From assembly GCA_003255065.1 (NCBI GenBank), contig QAOA01007106.1, forward strand, positions 240,829-304,828: DNA of 64,000 nucleotides, read 5' to 3'. The stretch is from Cercis canadensis (lineage: Eukaryota; Streptophyta; Magnoliopsida; Fabales; Fabaceae). Numbering within the stretch: the first letter of the stretch is position 1; every line of letters begins with the position of its first letter. The position numbers and the translations under genes are program-made. Positions 52,921 to 64,000 of this stretch are shown here, piece after piece. Under the pieces are notes generated by a model. It was not told where the DNA came from, did not search any database, and saw only the letters and a program-made list of their open reading frames with translations.

Positions 52921-54386
52921 AAGTTTATGTGCATTATATTTATTAAGTAGATAAGTAAATTAAAAAAAAATTAAAACAAAAAGAAATAGGCTTGGGTGGT
53001 GGATAAAGAGGGGCAAAATAGGGAAATTGAAAGATAAAAAAGTAAGTTTCTTGAAGAAGAAGTTACGGATTGAAGGGGAGAGAGTGAAGGAGGGAACATG
53101 AGAAAAAGAAAAAGGGGGCAAGCAAGAGAGACAGAGAGAAGAGAGAGCAAAACCAGATACTGAAGGAAAAACGCAAAACAGAGAGAACGATAAAGCAAGA
53201 AAGAATAGTACAAAAAGAATAGAGTCTTTGATTTTCTTCCCTTCCTATGCTCGGTGATACGGCATGATTTATGGAGGGTGAAATCATTTGAACTAGTGTT
53301 CAATTCCTAATTTTCTACATACCGGTATGGTTTATTCTCTTCTTGTTGATTTGGTAGTTTGGGATTTAATCTAGCAGCTATTAAATGATTTATTTGGAAA
53401 TTTGGGTTAATTTGTCCTATTACCTGTTTGGAATATCATTGGTTGGTTTTCTAATTGAACCTAGTTCATGAAGGCTACCGAATATCTATTTGTTCTTGTG
53501 CTCTTATAGCATATAATATGGAGAATTGTGGCATTAGTTTTGAAAAAGAAAAAATTGACATATAATAATTTGTTCTTTCTGCTATGCTGGGGTTCCTTGT
53601 TGAATTGAGTTGGCTTAGCTTCCTCTTCATTGCATTGTCATTTTATCAGACTTTGGTGAATTTCCTTGGAGTTTTCTTGTTTTTTCTTTGTTCTCATGTT
53701 CTATGTTGTTTGTTCCTTTGTATGAACTATTTTATGCTAACATTACTTCTCATGATTGCTGCAATGTTTTTTTATTACTACTTCATTCATTTTTTTTTTA
53801 AAAAAAAATATTCATTGCATTTTACACCTTCATTTCTATACTTTCTTCCTGATGCTAGGTAATGTCATAAGATGTTTGAAACTAATTGACAGCTCCTTAA
53901 AGGGTGAATATGTGATAATTTTTCAAAAGTGTTATGGTTTGGTTTTTATTGAAGAATTATCATTCAGAATTTGTCCTTAGCACATCTTGAGCATTATTTG
54001 CAAATCACATAGCTACTTCCTAGTGAAAATCTTAGGCAGCTTTCCTTTGTCTATATGGCTGTTATATGGTATAGTTTTCTTTGCTGTTTCTGGGTTCTCT
54101 TCAGCACTAATTTAGGAATGTTTGGGACTGCTCAAGATGAGGGGATGCTGAGATTTCATTCGCTGCCATTTCAATTTATGATCTCTGCATAGTAAGTGAT
54201 TCATGTGTTTGTCCTTAGTATCCTTTTACCTCAATGTTAATAGTTTTTCTTTGGCTATTTGGCTGCTGTCAGATTGCTCTGGCAGCAGTCAATATTTTTT
54301 TTTACAACCGGAGTTACAAGGCTCCATTTTGTGTATTTTTGTTTCATTAGAATCATGAAACATGTATCTTTCATGTGTTGAAATAT

Positions 54387-55078
54387 CAAAGCAAAATTCC
54401 CTCTCCCCTGTTCCCAATTAATATTTAAATTTTGTCACTATTTTCTGCACTGTCACATCTTGGACACTTATCACTTGTTTGCTCCTACCTTGAGCTAGGG
54501 ACATCCAAATTGCATGCTGTCAAATGCACTAGAATCATAGCACACATAGCTTTTTATTTTATATAAACTTTTTTCATGAACTATGTGACTCTCATTTCCA
54601 GAATTTGAGATAAAATTGCATCATGTTTGGGCTTACTTTGGTTTCTCATATCTTTCTCCTGTCTAATTTTCCATATATGATTTTCTTGCTATTTATGTAA
54701 GTGAATAGGACATGTATTTTCTTCTCTTGTAAANCAAAGCAAAATTCCCTCTCCCCTGTTCCCAATTAATATTTAAATTTTGTCACTATTTTCTGCACTA
54801 TCACATCTTGGACACTTATATGTTTGCTCCTACCTTGAGCTAGGGACATCCAAATTGCATGCTGTCAAATGCACTAGAATCATAGCACACATAGCTTTTT
54901 ATTTTATATAAACTTTTTTCATGAACTATGTGACTCTCATTTCCAGAATTTGAGATAAAATTGCATCATGTTTGGGCTTACTTTGGTTTCTCATATCTTT
55001 CTCCTGTCTAATTTTCCATATATGATTTTCTTGCTATTTATGTAAGTGAATAGGACATGTATTTTCTTCTCTTGTAAA
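54387..55078. repeat. Direct duplication around a single N (probable assembly artefact)
   Basis: 54387-54733 and 54735-55078 are the same about 345 bases, with a 3-base length difference near CACTTAT and a G/A difference seen. One N (54734) separates them. This is consistent with unmerged contig ends or two haplotypes. Confidence 0.88.
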
Positions 55079-55639
55079 AGATTTAAATTTTTTTATTATT
55101 TGTTTTGGTTTTCATGAATATATTTGGCTAACCCTTGTTTTCCTTTGAGTATTTCTCTTCACATGTTTGATATGTGGTTGGAGACTTTGACATGTGAAAG
55201 AATGAGAGATAAGGAAATTTATCAAAGTGTTTGTTTGATTTTATGTTTTTCCCCCACTAAATTGTGAACATTGTACGCCTTCTCCCCATTCTCGAATAGT
55301 ATTATAATTTATAAAGTCATACATTTGCATTCATTTAGGTATATATTTGTGCCATATAGTTTCCACAAGCCCCTTCACTTATCATGACAAGATAGATCGA
55401 GTCTAATTCATTTATGAAATAACTTTGTTTATCCAACTTAGGTGAAGGTAATGCCACCCTGGATGAAGGATTTAGGAATTCATTAAAGGCATGCATTGCA
55501 TATTTACCTTTCTTATTAGTTGTATAAAGTTTGCTCAAGATTGCACTTTTGGTAAAGCCTAGTTGGACTTTTGGGCTAGAGCTATGATTGTTTATTTTCC
55601 TAAAATCTCTTTAAAAAAGAACTATGCAAACTTTGATCC

Positions 55640-56240
55640 CATCTAGTGGGTACATAGGCACTCGAGGGGATGCGAGTCAAATCCAACTTTCAAATAACTT
55701 TCCTAATTCATTTAATTTCTAGTTTTCAAGAAAAGATAAAAATCAAAGGTTCAAAGCCTATCTTTTCAATTGTTTTGGTTCAATGCCAAATTATACTTTC
55801 CTTGGCTCTATGCCACTCTATTTTCTTTGTTTTTGGCGCTAAGCCTTCAATGACCCCATGTGGTTAAGTTTTCTTTTTCTTTGCTTTCAAACCCCTTTTC
55901 AGAACTATGAGGGCCTTGATTCCTCCTTAAGAATATGTAGGCACCTATAATTGTAGGGCAAATTCACTTTTGTAAATATTATATTTTTCTCCTTGTTTTA
56001 AGCATGTAAATATAAGCATATTTTTATAAAGATAATTTAAATACTTTTTGGCAATATTATATTTGCATAATTAATTTTGGATAATCGTCTTTTAGATGGG
56101 TGTTGTGAGGTGCCTAACACATTTGTCACACACAAACTAACTCCCAAACCATCTTTGGTTCATAGACCAGTTTTTTTTTTTTTAAATTCAAAAGGGGTTT
56201 TCTAATTATTCCCTATTTTCTTAATACAATTGGTAGCGAT
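55640..56240 (+). repeat. 3' part of a Tat-like LTR (U5) with a decayed PBS
   Basis: In order: 'gtgggtacataggcactcgaggggatgcga', then 'aagaatatgtaggcacctataattgtag', then 'gtgttgtgaggtgcctaacac', 'catagacca' and finally 'ttggtagcgattctaagc' at about 56230. This sequence of phrases is the U5 pattern of Tat/Ogre LTRs (compare the minus-strand LTR at 9779-10100), and the last phrase resembles its GGTGGCGACTC-type junction. The LTR start is not recognised. The following sequence does not continue as a clear Tat leader. Confidence 0.5.
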
Positions 56241-58829
56241 TCTAAGCTTTCTTTTGAAAATTAATCTTTTTTCTAAGTCCGTCATTCGCGTCATAGTAAA
56301 CTTCGGTACATTGTGACAGTAAAATAATTTCAAGATAAGGTGTGGGACAGTTATGATTAGGTTGGATAGTGTTTAAATTTAAAAGGGATGGAGACGATAA
56401 GGATGAATTATCTAAAGGTAAGACCATTTCAAGATGAGGAGAATGAGAGGTGGGATTCATTTTAGAAGTGTGTTTCAACCATTCCAGGTACATTAATGCT
56501 TTATGGCCAGACTCTCTTTGGCTTCCCCTTTGGCTTCGTGCTTCTGATTCGTGCTCTTTGGAATAAAATCTGAATTTTGTGCTTCTGAATTTTGTTCTTC
56601 CTTCCTATTATTTTGATCTTTTGATCTATTGTTTGATTCGTGCTCAGTTTATTTTGTTGGCCTCTAGCAAATAGAAAGGGAGGCTCACTGTTTTTCCTTA
56701 TTTTTTATTATTTTTTTGGTTGGGACAAAATTAATTTTGTAGCTTCGATCGGGTGAGACTGAAATTTGGATTGTTGAAATGAGTCTTCTCATTTTCTCTC
56801 CATAACTATAAAACTTGAAAATAAAAATGGAAAGAGGCTCATAGCTTGAGTACCAACATATTTAGATACCATAAAATGATCTCTTATGAGGACAGACACG
56901 GTATCATTGGGCCAAATAGCCTTTGTGCTTCACTTATTCTATTCCATTAGAAAATAATATGTTGGTTTTTTCTCCCTTTCTTTAGTAATGATTTATCTCC
57001 TGCAGATATCTTTCAACAATGCCCTCAATAATAAGAAGCCAGTCTAATGAAGAATTTAACATTTATGAGCTGTTATAGGACCTAGCTATAGTCATGCGTG
57101 AATGGACCACAATAGGTTCCATTTTGAAGCATGATCATGTTAGTGGATGCCCACTTCTTTGGATATGTCTTATTAATGAATGTATAATGGTATTTATTAC
57201 TTGTTTTTTTTGTGCTAGTTAAACAAACAATAAGGAACTTGCTTTTTTGGATATTTGATTAAATGATTGGAGCCAAGAAGAATCTTGATTACTTCTTATC
57301 CATACAGATGCAATCGAATTTCCACCATGGTTTTGAGTCAATTTTAAGCTACATCATGCTAGTGGTTGTTTTGCTTCCTGTCCTCTTCTTTTTATCATTT
57401 TCTTTGGGTAAACATCTATATATTCTCTTTGTTATAAATATAGATGCTAAATATGAGTAATGACTTTTTGTGCAAATCATTTGTGCTTGTTGAAGTCTTG
57501 GCTTAATATAATTCTGCAAGAAGGTACTTATATATTTCATGAGTTTCTTTACTCCATGATGTCCATTTAAGTGTGAAGAACAAGAGTCCATCAATTGTAA
57601 AGTTACAGATTCATTTCATAAAAGATCATTTTAGTTTCTATTTCTTTATATTTATGCATCTTTATAGTTTCTTTTTGGATGCCTTCTTCATAGTATGACA
57701 TTCTTGTCTGGAGCATATGAAGTGAAGGTATTGTTTCTTTCTTTTTTTTCATTTTCTTTTGATTGGGAGTTGGAGGAAGGATCTTCTGAGCATATGCCTG
57801 GAGCATTAATTTGCTGGCCCATTATTGTCAAACGGGGATGTACCTAAAGTCCACAGTTGTTTGTCAAATTTTAATTTTAATTTTTTTTTTAAAAAAGACA
57901 ACTTGCGAATTTCAGTCTATGGAAATCTTTATGTCATGCTTTCCCATGTCACTCTGCTTCAACCTATAGGAGTTTGCTTCTTAAATCATAAGCTTAGAAG
58001 GAGAATGAGGACAAAATGAGACAGCAAAAACGGGGTCCTCTAAAAACTTTTAACATTAAAGTGGTAGACTCCCTTACCATCAATTGGAAAGTCATTGAAC
58101 TCAAGAACCATATTGCATTTTTTAATTCTGGTTTCTGGTTGCACAGTTCCTTATACTGTGCAGTTCTGCAACTGTTTGATTTATTCTAGTAAATCCTCAT
58201 ATATTGTATATATGTTCTGTTTCATTTAGCTGGCGTGAAATATGTTGAATAGAAAAATAAGTGACAGGGGACTTGATTCTTAAATTCATCTTGCATAATC
58301 TAACATTAAAGTGAACTTAATTTGGTTGAACATCTTATATGTGGGGAACCAAAATTGTCAAAAACATAGTTGGAAGATTCATTCTCTTTAATGTTGTTGA
58401 GGTGGATGTCTGCTTGCTTGTGGCAATAGGGATTTACACTCTAGGGATAGTTATGAAACTTCACAAGTTTTAAATTTAATTATAATTATCTTACACTCTT
58501 ATAAATAGAAATTGATATCTGAAGGTGGTATGTACCTAAGTGCTTTAAAATTCTGCAATATGCTGCAATGCATTCAACTGCTGCTAGGTCATTCTATTAG
58601 AAATGGAAGAATAGGAAGCATGAGGATCTAACATCCTTTGGTTGGTAAAACTGATATATAAGAGAGAAAAGAAAGACTAGTATTTATTTACTAAAAGATG
58701 TCATATTTCAGATTCATGATTGGAAATTGGTAGTACCTACCATTTTTTTCCCTGTTTTTTCAGTTTTTTAGTTTAAATATTCTGCCTTAGTTGGTTTCTT
58801 TTTTTACCATATAACATCTTTGTTGTCTT
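56241..58829. other. Region between the Tat-like LTR remnant and Harbinger-2
   Basis: No gene is supported. It must contain the left boundary of Harbinger-2, but no TIR like GGGGGCGTTTGG was found. An 83-codon minus-strand ORF at 56242-56493 is not recognisable. Most of the rest is T-rich. Confidence 0.4.
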
Positions 58830-58969
58830 GCAACATTCTTTGCTCTTCAAGTGGCTAGTTGCTTGTTTCTATCACATGTATTTGCATTTTTTTTTCTTGT
58901 TTCTGGTTGTGGTTTGTGGTTGCATTATTAATGACATGTATGCTATTTTATTTCATTTTATGTTAGATT

Positions 58970-60343
58970 ATGGCAAGGTTACGCCATACAAGGAAGCAAA
59001 GGCTCATCATTTTGCTGATTACACACTTGCAGATGATGAATCAATTATCTCTGTTCTTGATGAATCTTTATTTTTTAATATTGGTTGTTTTATTAAAGAG
59101 GAGAAATAAGAAGAGGATAACATGAGATTGTCACAATAGGGCTATAATTAGAGATGTCAATTTTCATAGGATAGTTTATATCAGTGATATAGCTTGTATC
59201 GAAAATACAATGATGGATAGGAGGTGCTTTTATAAATTGTGTGAGTTACTGAAAACTATTGGGAACCTTAAACCAACTAGGCACATGTGTGTAGAAGAGA
59301 TGATTGCAATTTTTCTGCACATTTTGGCTCACGATGTTAAAAATAAAGTAATTAAGAGATAATTCATAAGGTTTGGTGAAACGATCAGTAGACAGTTCAA
59401 CAAAGTCTTGCATGCTTTGTTGCAATGTCATAGAGAGTTACTCAAACAACCTGAGCCAGTCCTTGAAAATTCAAATGATGAACGATGAAAATGGTTCAAG
59501 GTAATGATAGATTTTTTAAAGTTTAAGTAATGCTATTTTATTAATCAAGAAATAATAGCTAATAACACATAACTTTTTTTTTTCAATAGAATTGTTTAGG
59601 AGCTTTAGATGGGACATACATCAAGGTAAATGTCTTAGAAGCTGATAAGCTTAGATATCGAACCAGGAAAGGTGAAATAGCAACAAATGTCTTAGGGGTT
59701 TGTTCTCAAGATTTACAATTTATCTATGTATTGGATGGATGGGAAGGATCAGCTGCAAATTCTAGGGTCCTCGAGATGTTATATATCGTAGGAATGGATT
59801 GAGGGTTCCCAAAGGTATTTTAATTTATTTGGGAGTTCTAATTTGGTTGTGGTTAAATTAAGTTTGTAGTTCTTTATATGATTTATAAGTTCTGGTTTTT
59901 CTTTTTTAGGTTATTATTACTTGTGTGATGCTGGCTATATGAATGTGGATGGATTCCTTGCACCTTATAGAGGTCAAAGATATCATCTTAGTGAGTGGAG
60001 GCAAGGAGCATAACCTACAACACCACAAGAATTTTTCAACATGAAACACTCTTCGGCTAGAAATGTCATAGAAAGGTGTTTTGGCTTGTTGAAGGGACAT
60101 TGGGGAATTATAAAAGCCAAGTCATTCTATCCTGTTAAAACACAATGCAGGATAATAACTGCATGTTGCTTGCTTCATAATCACATAAGAAAAGAGATGA
60201 CAGTAGACCCTTTAGAAGATACGATATTGGATGTGGAAGAAAATGAAGAATTTTTGCAAGCTGATAGGATAACTCATGTAGAGACATCTGATGCTTGGAC
60301 ACTTTGGAGAGATGAGCTTGCTCAGCAGATGTTCAACATATAG
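58970..60343 (+). pseudogene. PIF/Harbinger transposase of Harbinger-2
   Basis: Three exons: 58970-59500, 59590-59814 and 59910-60343. Exon 1 begins MARLRHTRKQ like its sister copy but is broken by a frameshift after FLMNLYFL and by TGA after NDER, where Trp is expected. Exon 2 has [15 protein letters not shown] (first catalytic Asp) and a stop after GMD. Exon 3 has YLCDAGYMNVDGFLAPYRG, which keeps the second Asp, a stop after WRQGA, and RNVIERCFGLLKGHWG with the catalytic Glu. All three catalytic residues are present but the frame is dead. Compared with Harbinger-1 the stops are in different places, so the two copies decayed separately. Confidence 0.88.
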
Positions 60344-60582
60344 ACGAGACAAGTTTAATAAAATTCATAATTTAGATGGCTTTTTAATTATGTTTGCATC
60401 TTTTATTTTTATGGTTGTGTAATAATTGACAATTCTATTTGTAACTTTTATTTTCATGGTATTGTAATAATTGACAATTATGGATGGTTCTTTTATTATG
60501 AATATAAGTTGTAAACTATTTTCATGATGATGTCTTTATGTCGTTTATGTTATTTACTTTGATTTCTTTTTTCCTTCACTAA
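60344..60582. other. Spacer between transposase and Myb ORF of Harbinger-2
   Basis: A+T-rich spacer with 'attgacaattctatttg' words that also occur, repeated, at the matching place in Harbinger-1 (15930-16090). Confidence 0.6.
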
Positions 60583-61760
60583 ATGGCCGCTAATAGCCAA
60601 CCCACAGGAAAACGTAATAACCATACATGGAACTCACAAGAAGATGCAATACTTATTTAGTGTCTAGTTGAAATTGGGCCAACATGGAGAGGAGACAATG
60701 GATTCAGACTTGGGTTTTCTAAGCAATTGGATAAGATGATGGTTGAGAAATTGTCTGACTGTACCTTAAGAGTTAACCTTCATATTGAGTTGAGGATTAA
60801 GCAATTGAAGAAGAACTATACTGCAATATGTGAAATGATGGGGCCTAGGGGAAGTAGTGAATTTGGTTGGAATGACAAAGACAAGATGATTATTGTTGAG
60901 CAAGAAATATTCAAGGATTGGGTAAAGGTAATATATGACATTAGCTTATGTTATATTTTTTTTTACTATAATTTATTCTTTAATTAATTTTTAAAATTGT
61001 TGTATTTTGCAGTCTCATCCTAATGCTAGAGGGCTTTACAATAAGCTATTCCCTTACTTTGACGTATTGGGACCAATTTTTGGCAAGGATTCCGCCACTG
61101 GAAATCATGCAGAGGATGCAGCAGATGTTGTGGAAGCAATGGACAGGGAAATTGAAGCTGAAGATGATGTTGAAATCCATCTTGGAGAAGAAGAGCCACT
61201 AGATTCTGTTGCTGAAACTAAACAAAGACAAACCACTGACACTAGACAAGAGACTAGAGGACAAACAAGTGGGACAACTAGTGGTAAGGATAAAAAAAAA
61301 AAGATAGGTCTGAGGGGGCATTAATTGAAATGGTTGTTGAGAGTATTGATAGGTTTGGTACAATTCATGANAACAAAGACAAACCACTGACACTAGACAA
61401 GAGACTAGAGGACAAACAAGTGGGACAACTAGTGGTAAGGATAAAAAAAAAGATAGGTCTGAGGGGGCATTAATTGAAATGGTTGTTGAGAGTATTGATA
61501 GGTTTGGTACAATTCATGAGAAAAGTTGTGACAACATTAAGGACCTAACTGCTTGTTTTAAGCATGAAGGTGAGGGTAGTAAAAAGAGAATGTCAATATT
61601 TGAAGAGTTACTAAAAATAGAAGGTCTAACTACTGACGAAAGGGTATAAGCTAGTATGATATTATGCAAAGATAGTAATTTGGTTGATTTCTTTATGTCA
61701 ATGGTGGATCTTGTAGCCAAGGGACGGTTGGTGACAAAATTATTGGCTCAAAATCCTTGA
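60583..61760 (+). pseudogene. Myb/SANT-like protein of Harbinger-2 (ORF1)
   Basis: From ATG at 60583 the first exon has NNHTWNSQED, a TAG after AILI, TWRGDNGFRLGFSKQ, LRIKQLKKNYTAICEMMG and SEFGWNDKDKMI, a Myb/SANT-like domain. The intron follows WVK (GTAATATATG) and ends TTTTGCAG before SHPNARGLYNKLFPYFD. The acidic and Lys-rich tail follows as in Harbinger-1. A TAA after TTDERV and an N-flanked duplication (61221-61519) interrupt the end. It would act with the transposase on the element ends. The order and spacing match the sister copy. Confidence 0.82.
61221..61519. repeat. Direct duplication around a single N inside the Harbinger-2 Myb ORF (probable assembly artefact)
   Basis: 61221-61370 and 61372-61519 are the same 150 and 148 bases, differing by two A in a poly-A run, with one N (61371) between. 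Harbinger-1 has only one copy here, which supports an assembly artefact over a real duplication. Confidence 0.9.
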
Positions 61761-61904
61761 TTGAGTTATGTTTGTTATTGATATTTGATAATATTATTGG
61801 CTAAAATTTACATGAACCTTGACTGGATGTAGCTCTTATTTTTTTGGTGGCATACCAAAAAATGTTACATTGGTACATTATGACTCATAATGTATTAAGT
61901 TGAA

Positions 61905-63304
61905 TTTATTGGTGTCTTGCATTTTTTTTCTTTATATTATATTCTTCCATGTATGTGGTATGAATTTTAGAATGCTGGAATTGTACATATGTCATGAGCT
62001 TTAACTTGTTCAATTTGGAATTGGAATTGTACATATGCTGGAATTTTGGATACATTTTGGTTCTCCGAGAATGGCATGGATGTCATCATGGGGTTGGGGC
62101 CCTTGCCCCACCCATGTGATTTGTTTTTATGCTCTCATAAAGTTGTACAGGATTTTTTTGAAGTGATGCAGTTTGTCTATTGTTTGTCCCATAGATGATA
62201 AAACTGAATTATAAATGTTCATGCTTCTACTTTTAATTTTTTTCTGCTGCTTTTCACCTTCATTTGCAACGATTGGCAGAGTGGGTAGCATAGTAGCTTA
62301 CAAGTTACAACTCACAGAAACCCCAAGGTGTGACTTGTGTGTCATGAGATGGACCATCCTCCTAATGAGGGCGATAGACAGAGAACTTTAGAGCCAAATT
62401 TAAGGAGAAAAGTGAGGAAAATAAGTTTTAGAGTGTGGCTATGGGGGCGATAGACAAAGAACTTTATTAATGTTTTTTGCTAATCTATGTTCTTGTTTTG
62501 TGCATTTTTGTTGCACTTTTCTTACTTTCAATGGTCCCCTTGATTTTGACTACATTCAAACTTAAACATTCATGTGGGCCATTTCGTTTTGAAAACTATC
62601 AGATTCAATTTCAATGGCTGGAGCAGCCTCGTGTATCAATCTCATGTACCAACATGCTCCATCCAGGAACTAGTAAATCTTTTACTCCTAATGAGGGCGA
62701 TAGACAGAGAACTTTAGAGCCAAATTTAAGCAGAAAAGTGAGGAAAATAAGTTTTAGAGTGTGGCTATAGGGGCGATAGACAAAGAACTTTATTAATGTT
62801 TTTTGCTAATCTATGTTCTTGTTTTGTGCATTTTTGTTGCACTTTTCTTACTTTCAATGGTCCCCTTGATTTTGACTACATTCAAACTTAAACATTCATG
62901 TGGGCCATTTCGTTTTGAAAACTATCAGATTCAATTTCAATGGCTGGAGCAGCCTCGTGTATCAATCTCATGTACCAACATGCCCCATCCAGGAACTAGT
63001 AAATCTTTTAACTTTAATTAAATTTAAATTTTAATATATTAAAATTAGAGATTAATTTTATACAAAAGTATTTCAATTGGTGAAAGTGTAAATAATCTTA
63101 CTCTTAATTACTACACGTAACTGACCATTTTCTACCACAGTTGGTTTTAATTGAATTTTGGCCAATAAAAAATGTTGAGTGAGTATAGAAAAAACTGTGA
63201 GGTGTATTAAATTGATCACTCACAATGTTGAAAATCTTCTTTAAGAAATAATGAGTGTCACGTTAGAAGAAAAAAATAGAAGATTTTTCCTAATTCTTCT
63301 CTAA
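61905..63304. other. Cargo region of Harbinger-2 between Myb ORF and terminus
   Basis: Sequence of about 1.4 kb with no match to Harbinger-1 except at its edges. Contains the 326-base tandem duplication. No known protein was recognised. Confidence 0.6.
62359..63010. repeat. Two tandem copies of a 326-base unit
   Basis: 62359-62684 and 62685-63010 begin CTCCTAATGAGGGCGATAG (the second copy at 62685) and end AAATCTTTTA. Differences are few (GGGGGCG against AGGGGCG, TGCTCC against TGCCCC). The ORFs 62477-62770 and 62803-63021 within the units have no recognisable domain. Confidence 0.88.
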
Positions 63305-63574
63305 TCCATTTGTGCAAAAAAAATGTATTTTTTTTAATATTACTTGTTATATATGAGTTTCACCATAAAAATGATATATAATAATAATTTATTTATTTAT
63401 TCATCCAAATTTTCAATAGTGGTATTTTTGGAAAAATAACCAAAATTCCCAGGAAAATAGCATTTGAACCAAACACAAATTATAAGATTCCTAGGAACAG
63501 GATTCCCAAGAACAAAATTCAAAGGAATGATGTTTCCCAGGAACTAAAAAAAAATATTCGTACCAAACGCCTCC
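63305..63574. repeat. Harbinger-2 right terminal region
   Basis: Inverted match to 13229-13545 with TTCCCAG/CCTAGGAA words and the TIR CGTACCAAACGCCTCC at its end, followed by TTA. Confidence 0.85.
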
Positions 63575-64000
63575 TTAAAGGAGTCAGCAAAACGGCACAG
63601 CAGAGTGTGCGCTAGCGCTGAGCGCTGCGAACCCAGCGCTAAGCATTGGCTTTAATGAGAATACGTGGCAATCTATGGTGCTGGCGCTGGGCGCTGGTCC
63701 TCTAGTGCTAGGTGCTAGTAGGGCAACGAAGACGTGCGCAATGCTAGAGTCTTGGCGCTAAGCGTGGTACTGTTCACGCACTTGAATTTTCACATTGAGT
63801 CTCTAACTTCAATCTCCTAATGCTCTAACCTATAAAAACAATACAAGGGGAATATGAATGAGTTAAAAAATGCTAGAAAATTAAATAAAATAACTAATTG
63901 ATAGCTAACTAAATCTACTAAATAACAAGATATAAATAGCAAACATTCATGCAAAACTAACTTAAGAACTAGCTAACTTAAGCATAATTAGAGCTGTAAT
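63575..64000 (+). repeat. Probable LTR sequence of a Ty3 element (host site of Harbinger-2)
   Basis: Contains repeated GCGCT words (63610-63760) such as GCGCTGAGCGCTGCG and GGCGCTGGGCGCTGG, then an A-rich stretch. The solo LTR at 27585-29004 has a decayed version of the same kind of block (28540-28790), so this may be an LTR of a related family. It continues beyond the window. Confidence 0.45.

Larger units (their letters stand above)
52620..55639. other. Intergenic region, no gene supported
   Basis: Contains a purine-rich tract (53040-53220), a 30-base tandem duplication (52861-52920), the N-flanked duplication (54387-55078) and long T-rich stretches. Plus-strand ORFs such as 53584-53862 are hydrophobic low complexity. 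It could be the U3/R part of the Tat-like LTR that ends near 56240, but no LTR start was found. Confidence 0.4.
58830..63574 (+). mobile_element. Harbinger-2: second PIF/Harbinger copy, opposite orientation
   Basis: Its transposase (58970-60343) and Myb/SANT-like ORF (60583-61760) run on the plus strand in the same order as in Harbinger-1. The right end (reverse complement GGAGGCGTTTGGTACG) has a TIR followed by TTA (63575-63577), a normal PIF/Harbinger target site. The terminal 270 bases match the left end of Harbinger-1. The left TIR was not found, so the start given is only where homology to Harbinger-1 begins. Sequence between the Myb ORF and the terminus differs completely from Harbinger-1. 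Confidence 0.85.

Noticed and set aside
53584..53862. Hydrophobic 92-codon ORF
   Set aside because: T-rich bias creates Phe/Leu runs; no conserved residues or gene context.
62477..63021. Two similar ORFs starting MLIYVLVLCIF
   Set aside because: They arise from the 326-base tandem duplication; no recognisable domain and one runs into non-homologous sequence.

Overview
The window is a stretch of A+T-rich plant nuclear DNA, most likely from a eudicot. It is dominated by transposable elements (TEs) and holds only two host genes that look intact. The plant origin rests on three things: plant-type TE lineages (Tat/Ogre-like Ty3, Copia, CACTA, PIF/Harbinger, TRIM, TR-GAG and L1-type DUF4283 sequences), an intronless ATL-type RING-H2 gene, and a two-exon early-nodulin-like (phytocyanin) gene. 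The species cannot be named from the sequence.

Left part (1-31042): a minus-strand Tat/Ogre-type Ty3 element fills about 481-12827. Its 5' LTR (9779-12827, 3.05 kb) is present, with a PBS, an extra ORF1 ahead of gag, gag, protease, a G-patch-like segment, a deleted reverse transcriptase, RNase H and a broken integrase. It abuts the leader of a second Ty3 element (Gypsy-B), whose LTR is split between 13054-13228 and 29990-31042. The split is caused by a PIF/Harbinger element (Harbinger-1, 13229-29986, flanked by AGA). Harbinger-1 carries a broken transposase, a Myb/SANT-like ORF and a captured PLAC8/DUF2985-like host fragment. It was itself invaded by a CACTA element (18204-26450, flanked by TTT) and a solo LTR (27585-29004). 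The CACTA element contains a young Copia element (20794-24991, flanked by ATAAC, LTRs apparently identical) that includes a 934-base assembly gap. This is a stack of nested insertions whose order can be read from the target-site duplications.

Middle (31043-41340): the 3' part of a second CACTA element; an L1-like ORF1 remnant interrupted at its presumed start codon by a short gag-only LTR element (35190-36902); a decayed YTH-domain (ECT-like m6A reader) gene fragment; then unclassified repeats.

Right part (41340-64000): the ATL-type RING-H2 gene (43870-44295), a TRIM array of three LTRs and two internal regions (45043-45944, flanked by TATTA), the early-nodulin-like gene (46760-48124, minus), a decayed Copia RT/RNase H (51076-52600, minus), a Tat-like LTR remnant ending near 56240, and a second PIF/Harbinger copy (to 63574) in opposite orientation to Harbinger-1. 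The second copy has a different sequence between its Myb ORF and its terminus. Three of the four single-N positions join near-identical direct repeats and probably mark unmerged contig ends.

The TE proteins are nearly all broken, many by stops that fit C-to-T change. The best candidates for novelty are the pair of Harbinger elements with different cargo, the Copia element with TATTG/CAATA LTR ends, the tandem TRIM array and the gag-only element.
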